This document shows, in pieces, positions 19,955 to 28,556 of a DNA stretch of 64,000 nucleotides. Location: positions 248,001-312,000 of the forward strand of contig JADJMO010000003.1 of NCBI GenBank assembly GCA_016709545.1, read 5' to 3'. The DNA is from Myxococcales bacterium. Its GTDB lineage: Bacteria > Myxococcota_A > Polyangia > Polyangiales > JADJMO01. Numbering within the stretch: position 1 is the stretch's first letter; each line of letters opens with the position of its first letter. The translations under genes were made by a program, and so were the position numbers. The notes beneath the pieces were generated by a model, which saw only the letters and a program-made list of their open reading frames with translations, ran no database searches and was not told the origin of the DNA.

Positions 19955-21160
19955 ATGCGTACGTCGCCGCTCGTCCTCTGTCTCCTCCTCGGGTGCTCGG
20001 CCGGTCGCGGCGACGAGCCGATCGTGCCGACCGCGGACAGCGGTTCGACGCCGGAGACGGCCGTCGACACCGGAGCCGCCGAGGATGCCCCGGGGTTCTC
20101 CCCCGACACCACGCCGAAGGACGACATGGACGGCGACGGGTACCGCATCGGCGAGGACTGCGACGACGGCAACCCCGCGATCAACCCCGGCGCGATCGAG
20201 GTGCCGGGCGACGGCGTCGACAACGACTGCAACGGCAAGATCGACGAGCCCCTCGACGGCTGCGACGAGGGACTCGCGCTCGAGACCAAGGACGCGACCG
20301 ATCTGGCGCGCGCCCTCGGCCTCTGCGCGACGACGACCGCCGACGCCAAGGGCAAGGACCGCAAGTGGGGGGTGATCTCCGCGAAGCTCGCGACCACCGA
20401 CGGCAAGGCCGCGCCGCTCGCCCGTCAATACGGGGTGCAGGAGCTGTGGGGGCCGAACGTCGGGCCGCGCGCGGGCAAGAGCCTGGCGGTGCTCTCGTCC
20501 GGGGTCGCGCGCACACCGGGACAGCCCGGGTACGTGGCGCTCCCCAAGGGCACCGACTCCACGACCAACCAGAGCGCGCCGCCCGCGGGCTGGCCGAAGA
20601 ACACCAAGGGTTGTCCCGTCACCAAGATGCCCTACGCGTACGACTCGGTCGTGCTCGAGCTCGTCATCCGCACGCCGACCAACGCCAAGGCGTTCTCGTT
20701 CGAATTCGACTTCTACTCGTCGGAGTACGTCGAGTACGTCTGCCAGCCCTACAACGACACGTTCGTGGCCCTGCTCGACAGCAAGGTGGGGCTCGATCCG
20801 GCGCGCGCGGGCAACGTCTCGTTCGACGCCGCGGGGGACCCGATCAACGTCAACAGCGGGTTCTTCGAGGCGTGCCTGCCGGACAGCTGGCTCGGGCGCT
20901 CGTTCACCTGCCCGCGCGGCACCAAGGAGCTCGAGGGGACGGGGTTCGACGCGGTCGGCAAGACGATCGTGGACCCGGCGCGCAACGGGGCGACGGGGTG
21001 GCTGCGCACGAAGCAGGCGATCGTGCCGGGCGAGACGGTGACGCTGCGCTTCGCCATCTGGAACACCGGCGATCACTGGCTGCCGTCGACGGTGCTGCTG
21101 GACCGGTTCGAGTGGAGCGCCGACCCGACGAGCGCGACGGTGACCGAGCGCCCGAAGTAG
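19955..21160 (+). CDS. lipoprotein with MopE-type metal-binding motif and choice-of-anchor L domain
   Basis: 401 residues. Signal LCLLLGCSAG, acidic tether (TADSGSTPETAVDTG), then the repeat-like loop DGDGYRIGEDCDDGNPAINP with GDGVDNDCNGKIDE, the MopE/thrombospondin-like metal-binding motif frequent in myxobacterial exoproteins. A choice-of-anchor-L-like domain follows (FSFEFDFYSSEYVEYVC, NVNSGFFEACLP, PGETVTLRFAIWNTGD, WLPSTVLLDRF). Ca2+ binding is expected for the Asp-rich loop. Probably surface-exposed. Confidence 0.87.
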   Translation: MRTSPLVLCLLLGCSAGRGDEPIVPTADSGSTPETAVDTGAAEDAPGFSPDTTPKDDMDGDGYRIGEDCDDGNPAINPGAIEVPGDGVDNDCNGKIDEPLDGCDEGLALETKDATDLARALGLCATTTADAKGKDRKWGVISAKLATTDGKAAPLARQYGVQELWGPNVGPRAGKSLAVLSSGVARTPGQPGYVALPKGTDSTTNQSAPPAGWPKNTKGCPVTKMPYAYDSVVLELVIRTPTNAKAFSFEFDFYSSEYVEYVCQPYNDTFVALLDSKVGLDPARAGNVSFDAAGDPINVNSGFFEACLPDSWLGRSFTCPRGTKELEGTGFDAVGKTIVDPARNGATGWLRTKQAIVPGETVTLRFAIWNTGDHWLPSTVLLDRFEWSADPTSATVTERPK

Positions 21161-21198
21161 CGCCGCGCGGCGATGGTCTTTGGTACATTGCCCTGTCG

Positions 21199-21810
21199 AT
21201 GCGCAAAGCCCTCGTCCTCGCGCTCCTGCTGCTCTCGTGCCGAGGGGAGACCGTCGAGGCGCCCGTCGCGGGAGATGCCGCGGGCGATGCGACCGCGGAG
21301 GCCGCGCCGGACGGCAGCACCGACACCAGCGCTGCCGACGTCGAGGCAGGCGCTTGCACGCTGAAAGGCAGCATCCTCGTCAACGGTGCCTTCGAGACCG
21401 GCACCAGCGGATGGCTGAAGAACAGCTGCAAGACCGAGCCGATCCCAGGTCCGTGCGGCGGGAGCGGGATTCGCGTCTTCGACGTGATCAACTACGGGAG
21501 CATCGGGCAGATCGTCGCGCGCAAGCTCCCCAAGGGGACGCGGGTGCGCGCGCGCGCCTACTTCAAGCAGTCAGGCACGCTGGGCGGCAGCCCCCCTTAC
21601 CTCGAGGTCGGCAGCATTCGCTACGTCGACGGTGGGGGGGTTCGCGGGGGCCTCGGCTTCACCCTGGCCGACATCGGGCCCACCTGGGTGGCGGTCGAGA
21701 CCACCGGCGTGCTCACCGAGGACGCGGCCGAACTCTTCGTCGGCATCGCGTCCAAGCGAGCGGAGGCGGACGAGTTCGCGGTCGCCGCCGTCTCGCTGGT
21801 CGTCGAGTAG
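21199..21810 (+). CDS. lipoprotein with carbohydrate-binding-module-like domain
   Basis: 203 residues. Signal ALLLLSCRG, Ala/Asp/Thr tether to CTLKG, then LVNGAFETGTSGWLKN, the opening of CBM4/9/22-like jelly-roll domains, with strands IGQIVARKLPKGTRVRARAY, YLEVGSIRYVDGG and WVAVETTGVLTEDAAELFVG. Binding of a polysaccharide is inferred from fold resemblance only. A TACATT box lies 9 nt upstream of the ATG. Ends 10 bp from the convergent papain-like gene. Confidence 0.83.
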   Translation: MRKALVLALLLLSCRGETVEAPVAGDAAGDATAEAAPDGSTDTSAADVEAGACTLKGSILVNGAFETGTSGWLKNSCKTEPIPGPCGGSGIRVFDVINYGSIGQIVARKLPKGTRVRARAYFKQSGTLGGSPPYLEVGSIRYVDGGGVRGGLGFTLADIGPTWVAVETTGVLTEDAAELFVGIASKRAEADEFAVAAVSLVVE

Positions 21811-21820
21811 TCGCTGCCCG

Positions 21821-23131
21821 TCAGTACCCCGGCGGCAGGTAGACGGCGCGGAGGCCGGGGGTCGAGCTCGTGCAACCGCGCTCGGCGAGCGGCTTCTCGT
21901 TCTCGGTCTCCGTGCAGCTCTTGAGCGGACCGTCGATGTAGTCTGCGTAGAGGTCGTGGTAGCCGCCCATGCCCGGCACGAACCCGCGGTCGAGGCGCGC
22001 CGCGCCCCAGGAGTTCTTGATGCGGTAGAAGCGGATCTTCGCGCTCGGGGAGAGCGCGGCGTCGAGCTTGGTCTTGTCGGCGGGCTTGCTCGGATCGAGC
22101 GTGGACCCGGCCGCGAGCACCTCGCCCGAGGGCAACGAGACCTCGTAGTCCTCGAACACGGTCATGTGGCCGCCCTGGCGGCCGGGACCGCTCTTGTCGA
22201 GCAGCGCCTTGGTGAACGAGCCCTGCGGCGAGCCGCTGCTCGCGCTGCTGGAGAGCGCGTTGAAGTCGACGAACCACGACAGCGGCACGGGCTGCGCGTC
22301 GTGCAGCGCGCGCTGCAGGCGGATCTGCACGTCGCGACGGCCCGAGGTCCACGTCGGGTAGCTCACCTCGCGCCACTCCTTGGCGGCGACGTCGAGCGTG
22401 GTGCTCACGGGCACCGACTTCTTCGCCGCCGCGTCCCAGCGGGTGTAGGCCGTCTTGAAGCTGCTCGCGCGGATGACGAAGGTGTTGGCCGTGCTCGCGA
22501 GGAGCTTGCCGGTGGTCCGGCTCTTGGTCGTGAGGTTGCGCGCGACCGTCTTGCCGAAGACCTTGTCGAGCTGGGCCCGGACGGCGGGCGAGAGGCCGAA
22601 GGCCTCGTCGAGCACCTGGCGCACGAGCTTGCGATCGCGGCGGGCGGCGTCGGTGGCGAGGCGGCCCGTGGAGAGCTCCTGGTTGACCTTGGTGAGCGCG
22701 TTCTTCTGCACGGTCGACATCTCGGCGTCCGTGTCGCTCGGCGCGAAGTCCTTCTCGGCGGCCACCCCGTAGGTGGTCACGAGGTAGTTCGCCGTGCGGA
22801 ACCAGCCGCCGGTCGAGACCTCCTTCTCGCCGTCGATCTCGCCGTTCACCACCTGCTCGAACCAGTGCCAGTAGGTGACGTAGGTCTGCGACGAGTCGAA
22901 CTCCGTGCCCGTGGCCTTGAGGTTCATCGACTCGAGCCAGCTCGCGTGCGCGTAGATCCAGCAGTTGCCGATCGCCTGCCGCTCGACGACCGACTGCGGG
23001 ACGTCGGTGATCGCGTCCTCGCTGACCTCGGAGCCGTCCTCGTCAGAGGTGGGTTGCAGGGCGCAGGCCGGGGCGGCGGCGCAGGCGAACGCGAGGGCGA
23101 GGGGACCGAGGGCCTTGTGGATCGAGAACAT
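21821..23131 (-). CDS. papain-like (C1 family) cysteine protease, exported
   Basis: 436 residues. Signal peptide or lipoprotein signal (LALAFACAAAPACALQ), acidic linker, then the C1 active-site run QAIGNCWIYAHASW with Gln52 and nucleophile Cys57, catalytic His in GGHMTVFEDYEV and Asn in IKNSWGAARLD. The long insertion between Cys and His is unlike secreted cathepsins and closer to the bleomycin-hydrolase (C1B) group. Peptide hydrolysis outside the cytoplasm or in the periplasm is expected. It has the clearest promoter and ribosome site in the window (AAGGAG, 6 nt before ATG). Confidence 0.88.
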   Translation of the reverse strand: MFSIHKALGPLALAFACAAAPACALQPTSDEDGSEVSEDAITDVPQSVVERQAIGNCWIYAHASWLESMNLKATGTEFDSSQTYVTYWHWFEQVVNGEIDGEKEVSTGGWFRTANYLVTTYGVAAEKDFAPSDTDAEMSTVQKNALTKVNQELSTGRLATDAARRDRKLVRQVLDEAFGLSPAVRAQLDKVFGKTVARNLTTKSRTTGKLLASTANTFVIRASSFKTAYTRWDAAAKKSVPVSTTLDVAAKEWREVSYPTWTSGRRDVQIRLQRALHDAQPVPLSWFVDFNALSSSASSGSPQGSFTKALLDKSGPGRQGGHMTVFEDYEVSLPSGEVLAAGSTLDPSKPADKTKLDAALSPSAKIRFYRIKNSWGAARLDRGFVPGMGGYHDLYADYIDGPLKSCTETENEKPLAERGCTSSTPGLRAVYLPPGY

Positions 23132-23161
23132 GGGTAGCTCCTTGGGGTCGCAGCGGCGCCT

Positions 23162-23190
23162 ACCATATGTGGCGATGTCCTACCTGTCAA
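23162..23190 (-). promoter_or_regulatory. sigma-70-type promoter of the papain-like gene
   Basis: On the minus strand: TTGACA (23190-23185), 17-bp spacer, TATGGT (23167-23162). Expected start of transcription near 23155, leaving a leader of about 24 nt that carries AAGGAG. The -35 is a perfect consensus and the spacing ideal, unusual in this GC-rich window. Confidence 0.75.
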
Positions 23191-23265
23191 TACAGATATG
23201 CACATTGGGGCCAAGTTCTCGGCGCCCACGGATTTCCCGCTGGAATCCGCGCGCCGCGGCAGTGC

Positions 23266-23271
23266 TATGTC
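23266..23271 (+). promoter_or_regulatory. start-proximal -10-like box (TATGTC)
   Basis: TATGTC ends 6 nt before the ATG at 23278. The last base deviates from TANNNT, so weaker than the other boxes. Confidence 0.3.
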
Positions 23272-23277
23272 GTCCGC

Positions 23278-24399
23278 ATGCGTGCCATCGTCCTCCTCGC
23301 CGTCGGCCTCGTTGCCTGCAGCAGCGAGTCCCCGCCTGCCTCGCCCGTCGACACCGGGCTCGTCGACGCACCCACCGATGGCGGTGACGGCGCGGTCGAC
23401 GCGAGCGACGGTCGCCCGGACGCCTGCACCGCGATCGACGGCGAGCTCCAGGCCGCGCTCGACTCGGCGCGCGGCAAGAACCCGAACGCGACCCTCGCCG
23501 TGCAGGACGAGGCGTGCGGGCTCCGCGCCTTCGTGAGCGGCGACGCTGCCAACGCGACCCCCACCACGCTCTGGCGCATGGGTAGCGTCACCAAGACGTT
23601 CGTCTCGGCGGTCATCCTGGGGCTCGTGAAGGAGGGCAAGGTGGCCCTGACCGACCCGCTGTCCAAGTGGGTCGACGCGGTGCCGAAGACCGACGGCGTC
23701 ACCGTGCGCATGCTCCTGAACCACACGAGCGGCATCTTCAACTACACCGAGGACCCGGCGTTCTTCACCGATCGCACGAAGAAATGGACCCCGCGCGAGA
23801 TCGTCGACCTGGCGACGAAGACCGATCCGTACTTCGCGCCCGGCGCCGATTTTCACTACTCGAACACCAACTACGCCCTGCTCGGGATGATCGCCGAGAA
23901 GGCGGGCGGCAAGAAGATCAGCGCGCTGATCCGCGAGCGCGCCATCGGCCCGGCGGGGCTCTCCGCGACCTTCTTCGACGGCGAGGAGGCCGTGGTCGGT
24001 ACGATGACCAAGGGGTTCACGGGGACCAAGGACGTCACGTTCATCAGCGACATGTCCGGCCCGTGGGCGGCCGGCGCCATGGTCGCACCCGCGATCGACC
24101 TCGCGCGGTGGGCGTCGACGCTCTACGGCACGACGAAGATCCTCGACGCCGACCAGCGCAAGACGCTGCTCGCCGACCCCGCCTCGGGCGGCAACTACGG
24201 GCTCGGGGTGGTGATCCTGAAGCCGGCGGTCACGGTCGGTGGCGGGCAGGCGCTCGGCCACGACGGCGCGATCGACGGCTTCGCGACCCAGATGTTCTGG
24301 TTCGAGGGGAAGAAGACCGCGGTGGCGTCGATCGTGAACAAGACCGGCGGCGACGCGAACGCCATCACGCTCGCGGCGGTCAGGATCCTGTTCCGCTAG
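23278..24399 (+). CDS. serine hydrolase lipoprotein, beta-lactamase/DD-peptidase-like
   Basis: 373 residues. Signal VLLAVGLVACSS, an acidic tether (VDTGLVDAPTDGGDG), then RMGSVTKTFVSAV (nucleophile Ser and Lys of SxxK), LLNHTSGIFNYTED, FHYSNTNYALLG (Tyr-x-Asn) and ALGHDGAIDGF in the KTG position. These match class C-like peptidases and esterases (AmpH/EstB type). Cell-wall peptide or ester hydrolysis in the envelope is the likely role. Its 3' end overlaps the convergent esterase gene by 20 bp. Confidence 0.9.
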   Translation: MRAIVLLAVGLVACSSESPPASPVDTGLVDAPTDGGDGAVDASDGRPDACTAIDGELQAALDSARGKNPNATLAVQDEACGLRAFVSGDAANATPTTLWRMGSVTKTFVSAVILGLVKEGKVALTDPLSKWVDAVPKTDGVTVRMLLNHTSGIFNYTEDPAFFTDRTKKWTPREIVDLATKTDPYFAPGADFHYSNTNYALLGMIAEKAGGKKISALIRERAIGPAGLSATFFDGEEAVVGTMTKGFTGTKDVTFISDMSGPWAAGAMVAPAIDLARWASTLYGTTKILDADQRKTLLADPASGGNYGLGVVILKPAVTVGGGQALGHDGAIDGFATQMFWFEGKKTAVASIVNKTGGDANAITLAAVRILFR

Positions 24400-25192
24400 T
24401 CACGTGGGTGACGATCTCGCGCGCGGCTTGCTCCGCGGCGGGGCAGGGGGCGTTGAAGAAGCCGTGCGGGGCGCCCTCGTAGACGACGAGGCGGGTCGGG
24501 AGGCCGAGCGCTTCGCGGTGGGCGGCGAGGCGGCGCGCCTGCGCGACCGGGACCAGGCCGTCGTCGTCGCCGTGGAGGAGCAGCGTGGGGGCCTTCGGCG
24601 GTTCGGCGTGGCGGGGCGAGCGCGCGGCCCAGCGGCGTGGGTCTCGCGATCGGAACAGGAGCCTCGGGACGACGCGGGCGAGGGGGCCCTCGAGGTGGTC
24701 GAGCTCGTAGAGACCGAAGCACGAGACGAGGCGGTGCAATGGCTCGCGCGCGGCCGCCAACATCGCCAGCGTTCCTCCCGCGGAGAGGCCGACGAGCGAC
24801 ACGCGGGCCGCGTCGAGCCCGAGCGCGCTGCTGCGCCCACGGAAGAACTCGACCGCGGCGCGCACGTCGTCGACCGCCTCCTCGAGCCGGCCCCCGCGGA
24901 AGATCAGGCGGTAGTCGATCGAGCAGACGGTGACGCCCGCGGCGACGAGCCGGGCCGCGAGGAACCGCATCGGCTTCATCGCGCGCGTGCCGAGCACGAA
25001 GCCGCCGCCGTGCACGAGGACCACGCCGGCGCCGCTCGGCGATGCGGGCACGTACACGTCGGCGAGCGGCGGCACGCCGCGGCGCGGCGTCCGGTAGCGC
25101 ACGGTCTCGGTCGGCGGGACGACGCTGAAGTGCGGCGGGCCGCCGAGCGACCGCAGAGCGTCGACGATCGCCCGGTAGCGCAGGCCGGTCAC
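24380..25192 (-). CDS. HSL-family (type IV) carboxylesterase
   Basis: 270 residues from a GTG at 25192. Oxyanion motif VVLVHGGGFVLGTRA, nucleophile GLSAGGTLAM, acid in LLLHGDDDGLVP and His in GAPHGFFNAP: the complete hormone-sensitive-lipase/alpha-beta esterase set. Substrates are typically short-chain esters. The GTG overlaps the stop of the OPT transporter (GTGA), so it is the last gene of the leftward operon 27522 to 24380. Confidence 0.9.
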   Translation of the reverse strand: MTGLRYRAIVDALRSLGGPPHFSVVPPTETVRYRTPRRGVPPLADVYVPASPSGAGVVLVHGGGFVLGTRAMKPMRFLAARLVAAGVTVCSIDYRLIFRGGRLEEAVDDVRAAVEFFRGRSSALGLDAARVSLVGLSAGGTLAMLAAAREPLHRLVSCFGLYELDHLEGPLARVVPRLLFRSRDPRRWAARSPRHAEPPKAPTLLLHGDDDGLVPVAQARRLAAHREALGLPTRLVVYEGAPHGFFNAPCPAAEQAAREIVTHVTSGTGS

Positions 25193-26910
25193 TGTGGGTT
25201 GAGCCCCGCGATGGTGAGCAGGGGCTTCGCCACGCCGCCGATGCCCTCGGCGACGATGCACCCGATCGCGATCGTGGTCAGCGTGACCTCGCGCACCGCG
25301 AAGCGCCTGGCGAGGACGATCCACATGATGAACCCGCCGACGAAGAACGTCAGGCCGTAGCTCACCGACAGCACGAGCCCGAGGCCCACGCCGGTGCTCT
25401 CCGGGAGGTACTTCTCGAGGCCCTTGATGCGCTCGACCAGCACGTAGGCGACACCGACCGCGGCGCCGATGATCAGCGCCTTGAGCGCGCCGGGGGGCAG
25501 CGGCTGCGAGCCGTCGAAGATCTGCGCCGAGGCGGCCCACATCTTGGCGACCGGAGCGGGGAGCTTGGAGTCGAGCGTCATCGGGTGGCGCTCGGCGATC
25601 TTCTGGAAGGCGAACGCGGCGACGAGCGAGCACGGGAGCACCGTGACGACCTGCAGCCAGAACTGCCACCGCGAGGGCACGCGGAACCAGCGGCCGTAGG
25701 CGAAGTCGTTGGTGAGGGTGCCGGCCTGCGCGCCCGAGCCGGCGACGAAGCCCGCGCCCGCGAGGTTGATGGCCGCGCTGCGCCCGCCGAACGCGGCGGT
25801 GACGCCCTGGATGAGGATGCCCATCACGCGGGCGGGGTTGAACGCGGTGAGCGCCGCGGCGCGCGTGGCGATGATGTTCTGGAGGAACCCGCCGACCGCG
25901 ATCAGGATGATCGACAGCAGGATCGACACCCCGAAGAACACCTTGAGCACGACGGCGCAGATGACGAACGAGATGGCGGCGAACGCGCCGAACTGGCGGG
26001 AGGTCAGGACCGCGTCCTCGTCGACCTCGGTGGGGTTCTTTCCGAGCGAGGCGATCGACTTGAACGCGTCGGCGAACGCGCGCCAGTTCAGCACGATCCC
26101 GAGGACGCCTGCGCCGACGAGGAACCCGAGGCCGGGCCAGAAGAACTTGTGCGGGGCCTTCGGGTCCGGGGTCCACCCGAGCTTCGCCATCACCATGAGC
26201 GTGCACGCGCCGACGAGGAACCCGACGCAGGTGCGCATGCCCATCAGGTAAGAGCCCGCGGTCGCGAACGGCGACCACGCGATGGCCCCGCCGAACGCCG
26301 CGAGCACGGGGATCGCGGTCTCGTCGGGGAGCTTGCCGTAGCCGCCGTCCTTGTTGAGGATGACGACCGTCATCGCCACCGCCGTGGTGACCAGCAGGAT
26401 CTTCGGCTGGCGCGGGTCGCCCTCCTCGACGAGGGCCTTGATGACCCCGGCGGTGGCCTTCGCGCCGGGCCACGGGAGCTGTTCGCGGATCACGAGCAGC
26501 TGGCGCAGCGGGATGACCATCACGAGGCCGACGAGGCTCGAGATGACCCCGAAGATGGTCATCTCGAACAGCGTGTAGGGGCGACCGGTCATCGCCTTGG
26601 CCGCGAAGAAGTTGCTGATGAAGCCGAGGCTGCCGCCCGCCGACCCCATGCTCGCCACGATGACCATCTCCGTCGTGGTGATGGGCAGCTTGGAGACGAA
26701 GAAGATGGCGAAGAAGAACAGCGCCGCGATCGTCGGCCCTTCCTCGATGACCCCGAAGGAGAGGGTCAGGTAGGAGTTCATGAAGCAGAGGACGATGGCG
26801 AGCGCGAAGCCGGTGGCGATCGAGCGGGTCGTGAGGCCAGGCACCGGGCCCGGGGCGGCGGGCTCCTTCGAGGGCTCGGTGGACTCGGCCTGGGCGGTCT
26901 CTGCGGTCAT
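25189..26910 (-). CDS. OPT-family oligopeptide/metal-chelate transporter
   Basis: 573 residues from the ATG at 26910. About 14-16 hydrophobic helices (for example ATGFALAIVLCFMNSYLTLS, EMVIVASMGSAGGSLGF, VTVLPCSLVAAFAF, ILLSIILIAVGGFLQ, LSVSYGLTFFVGGFIMWIVL), in the order and composition of the OPT superfamily, with the family-typical SMGSAGG and FNPARVMGIL stretches. Known members move oligopeptides or metal-siderophore complexes by proton symport. Inner membrane. Operon with the short membrane protein upstream and the esterase downstream. Confidence 0.85.
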   Translation of the reverse strand: MTAETAQAESTEPSKEPAAPGPVPGLTTRSIATGFALAIVLCFMNSYLTLSFGVIEEGPTIAALFFFAIFFVSKLPITTTEMVIVASMGSAGGSLGFISNFFAAKAMTGRPYTLFEMTIFGVISSLVGLVMVIPLRQLLVIREQLPWPGAKATAGVIKALVEEGDPRQPKILLVTTAVAMTVVILNKDGGYGKLPDETAIPVLAAFGGAIAWSPFATAGSYLMGMRTCVGFLVGACTLMVMAKLGWTPDPKAPHKFFWPGLGFLVGAGVLGIVLNWRAFADAFKSIASLGKNPTEVDEDAVLTSRQFGAFAAISFVICAVVLKVFFGVSILLSIILIAVGGFLQNIIATRAAALTAFNPARVMGILIQGVTAAFGGRSAAINLAGAGFVAGSGAQAGTLTNDFAYGRWFRVPSRWQFWLQVVTVLPCSLVAAFAFQKIAERHPMTLDSKLPAPVAKMWAASAQIFDGSQPLPPGALKALIIGAAVGVAYVLVERIKGLEKYLPESTGVGLGLVLSVSYGLTFFVGGFIMWIVLARRFAVREVTLTTIAIGCIVAEGIGGVAKPLLTIAGLNPQ

Positions 26911-26949
26911 GACGGCGGGGTCGTATCCGAGTCGCGCGGCGCTGGCCAC

Positions 26950-27522
26950 TCACCCTTGGTACTCGGCCCCGCGGACCACGCGCAGGAGCACGCGCACCGC
27001 GAGATCCACGGGGGGCAGCTCGGGACCGTCGAGGAACAGGACCGCGAGGGTCTGATCGTACGACTCCACGCGCGCGCAGCTCGGAAGGGCCGCGATCGCC
27101 TCCACGACCTCTGGGCGCAGCCAGGCCACCGGCGGCGCGCCCGGGAGCGTCGCAACGGTGCGCGGCCCCAGCTTCGGGTGCGAGTGCAGCTCGTATTCTG
27201 CGGGGAGACCGCGCTCGGCGATCGTGACCAACCCCCAACGCTCCACGCCCTCCGTGGAGAGGCGCACGCGGTCGGTGCTCGAGGAGGAGTTCGGCTCCTG
27301 GTAGGCGTCCAGCGTGAGCACCATCGGCACGCCCTGCACCACGCCCTCGGCGCGGAAGTCGTCGGTCCGCCGGCCGGCGCGAGGGATGCCGATCCGCGCC
27401 GCCAGCGTCGTGCCGCGGGCGTGCTGCTTGCGGAGTCGACGGGCGGCCACGAACGGCGCGACCACGAGGGCGACCAGGAACGAGGCGCCGATCATGACAA
27501 AGACGACCGAGAGGGAGCTCAC
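26950..27522 (-). CDS. single-TM hypothetical protein
   Basis: 190 residues. N-terminal transmembrane helix (VFVMIGASFLVALVVAPFVA), a basic RRLRKQHARG stretch, then an alpha/beta soluble part (DDFRAEGVVQGVPMVLTLDA, AEYELHSHPKLGPRTVATL, PVDLAVRVLLRVVRG). No family recognised. It lies 40 bp ahead of the OPT gene, so they share a transcript. Confidence 0.78.
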   Translation of the reverse strand: MSSLSVVFVMIGASFLVALVVAPFVAARRLRKQHARGTTLAARIGIPRAGRRTDDFRAEGVVQGVPMVLTLDAYQEPNSSSSTDRVRLSTEGVERWGLVTIAERGLPAEYELHSHPKLGPRTVATLPGAPPVAWLRPEVVEAIAALPSCARVESYDQTLAVLFLDGPELPPVDLAVRVLLRVVRGAEYQG

Positions 27523-27613
27523 TCCAGGGCAAGCTCATCACGAACGGCGGCGACAGACCATCGTGTGCTGGCCACCGGCGCCCGGTCCGGCTGGCGCCCC
27601 GGGCGCTTCGGGC

Positions 27614-27619
27614 TAACGT
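27614..27619 (+). promoter_or_regulatory. start-proximal TANNNT box (TAACGT)
   Basis: TAACGT ends 9 nt before the TTG start of the prenyltransferase at 27629. Confidence 0.3.
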
Positions 27620-27628
27620 CCGTGCTCG

Positions 27629-28519
27629 TTGGACGCCCTGCGCGAATGGGCCGCGATCGCCCGCTACCACATCATGCTCGTCGCCATGACGGCGGCGCTG
27701 GTGTTCGGCTGGATCACGACCGGCAAGTACCTGTTCGCGCTCACCCTGGTGGTCGGCCTCGACTGGTTCCTCATCAACCTGATGAACCGCGTGACCGATC
27801 TCGCCGAGGACCTCGAGAACGGCATCCCCGGTACCGAGCGCGTCGCCCGGAACGCGCGCGCGTTCACGGTCGGCGCGTGGGCGCTCATGCTCGGCTCGTT
27901 CGTCGCGGTGCACCTCGTGTGGCCGGCGCTCACTCCCTACCGGGTCGCCGTGCAGGTCATCGGCCTCGGCTACAACTACAAGATCGTGCCGTCCCCGCGC
28001 GGGCTCTCGCGGTTCAAGGAGATGTACTTCTTCAAGAACTTCGGGAGCTCGGTGCTGTTCGTGCTCACGTGCTTCGCCTACCCGCTCGTCGTCGCCGGCA
28101 CGCGGATCGTGCCGTTCTCCACGGTGGTGGTCCTCGCGCTGTTCTTCGTGCCGTTCGAGCTCACCTACGAGATCCTCTACGATCTGCGCGACCTCGAGGG
28201 CGACCGCGCCGAGGGCGTGCCCACCTACCCGGTCGTGCACGGGCCCGCGCGCGCCCAGCAGATCATCGACGCGCTGCTCGTCGGCTCCTGCTGCGTGCTG
28301 GTCGTCGGCTTCGCGACGCGGGCGCTCGGGGCGCGGGAGCTCCTCATGCTGTTCGCGCCGATCGCGCAGCGGTTCTTCTACCGGCCGCGCGTGGCCCGCG
28401 GGATCACGACCTGGGATTGCGTCCTGCTCACGCACCTCGGTACGGCGCAGCTCGTGCTGTTCCTCCTCGGGACCGCGCTGTGGCTGCGGGCGGGCCTGCC
28501 GGCGAACGTGTTCCTCTGA
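27629..28519 (+). CDS. UbiA-family prenyltransferase
   Basis: 296 residues from a TTG at 27629. Two Asp-rich motifs bind the prenyl diphosphate-Mg2+: NLMNRVTDLAEDLENG and YDLRDLEGDRAEG. About eight hydrophobic helices (MLVAMTAALVFGWITTG, AWALMLGSFVAVHLVW, IVPFSTVVVLALFFVPFEL). UbiA-family enzymes attach an isoprenyl chain to an aromatic or carotenoid acceptor in the inner membrane. The neighbourhood (a CruF-like gene 2 kb on) hints at a carotenoid or quinone acceptor, which cannot be decided here. Confidence 0.87.
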   Translation: MDALREWAAIARYHIMLVAMTAALVFGWITTGKYLFALTLVVGLDWFLINLMNRVTDLAEDLENGIPGTERVARNARAFTVGAWALMLGSFVAVHLVWPALTPYRVAVQVIGLGYNYKIVPSPRGLSRFKEMYFFKNFGSSVLFVLTCFAYPLVVAGTRIVPFSTVVVLALFFVPFELTYEILYDLRDLEGDRAEGVPTYPVVHGPARAQQIIDALLVGSCCVLVVGFATRALGARELLMLFAPIAQRFFYRPRVARGITTWDCVLLTHLGTAQLVLFLLGTALWLRAGLPANVFL

Positions 28520-28556
28520 CGTTGCGGCCGTCGAGAACCCTGCGACACTGGAGCCG

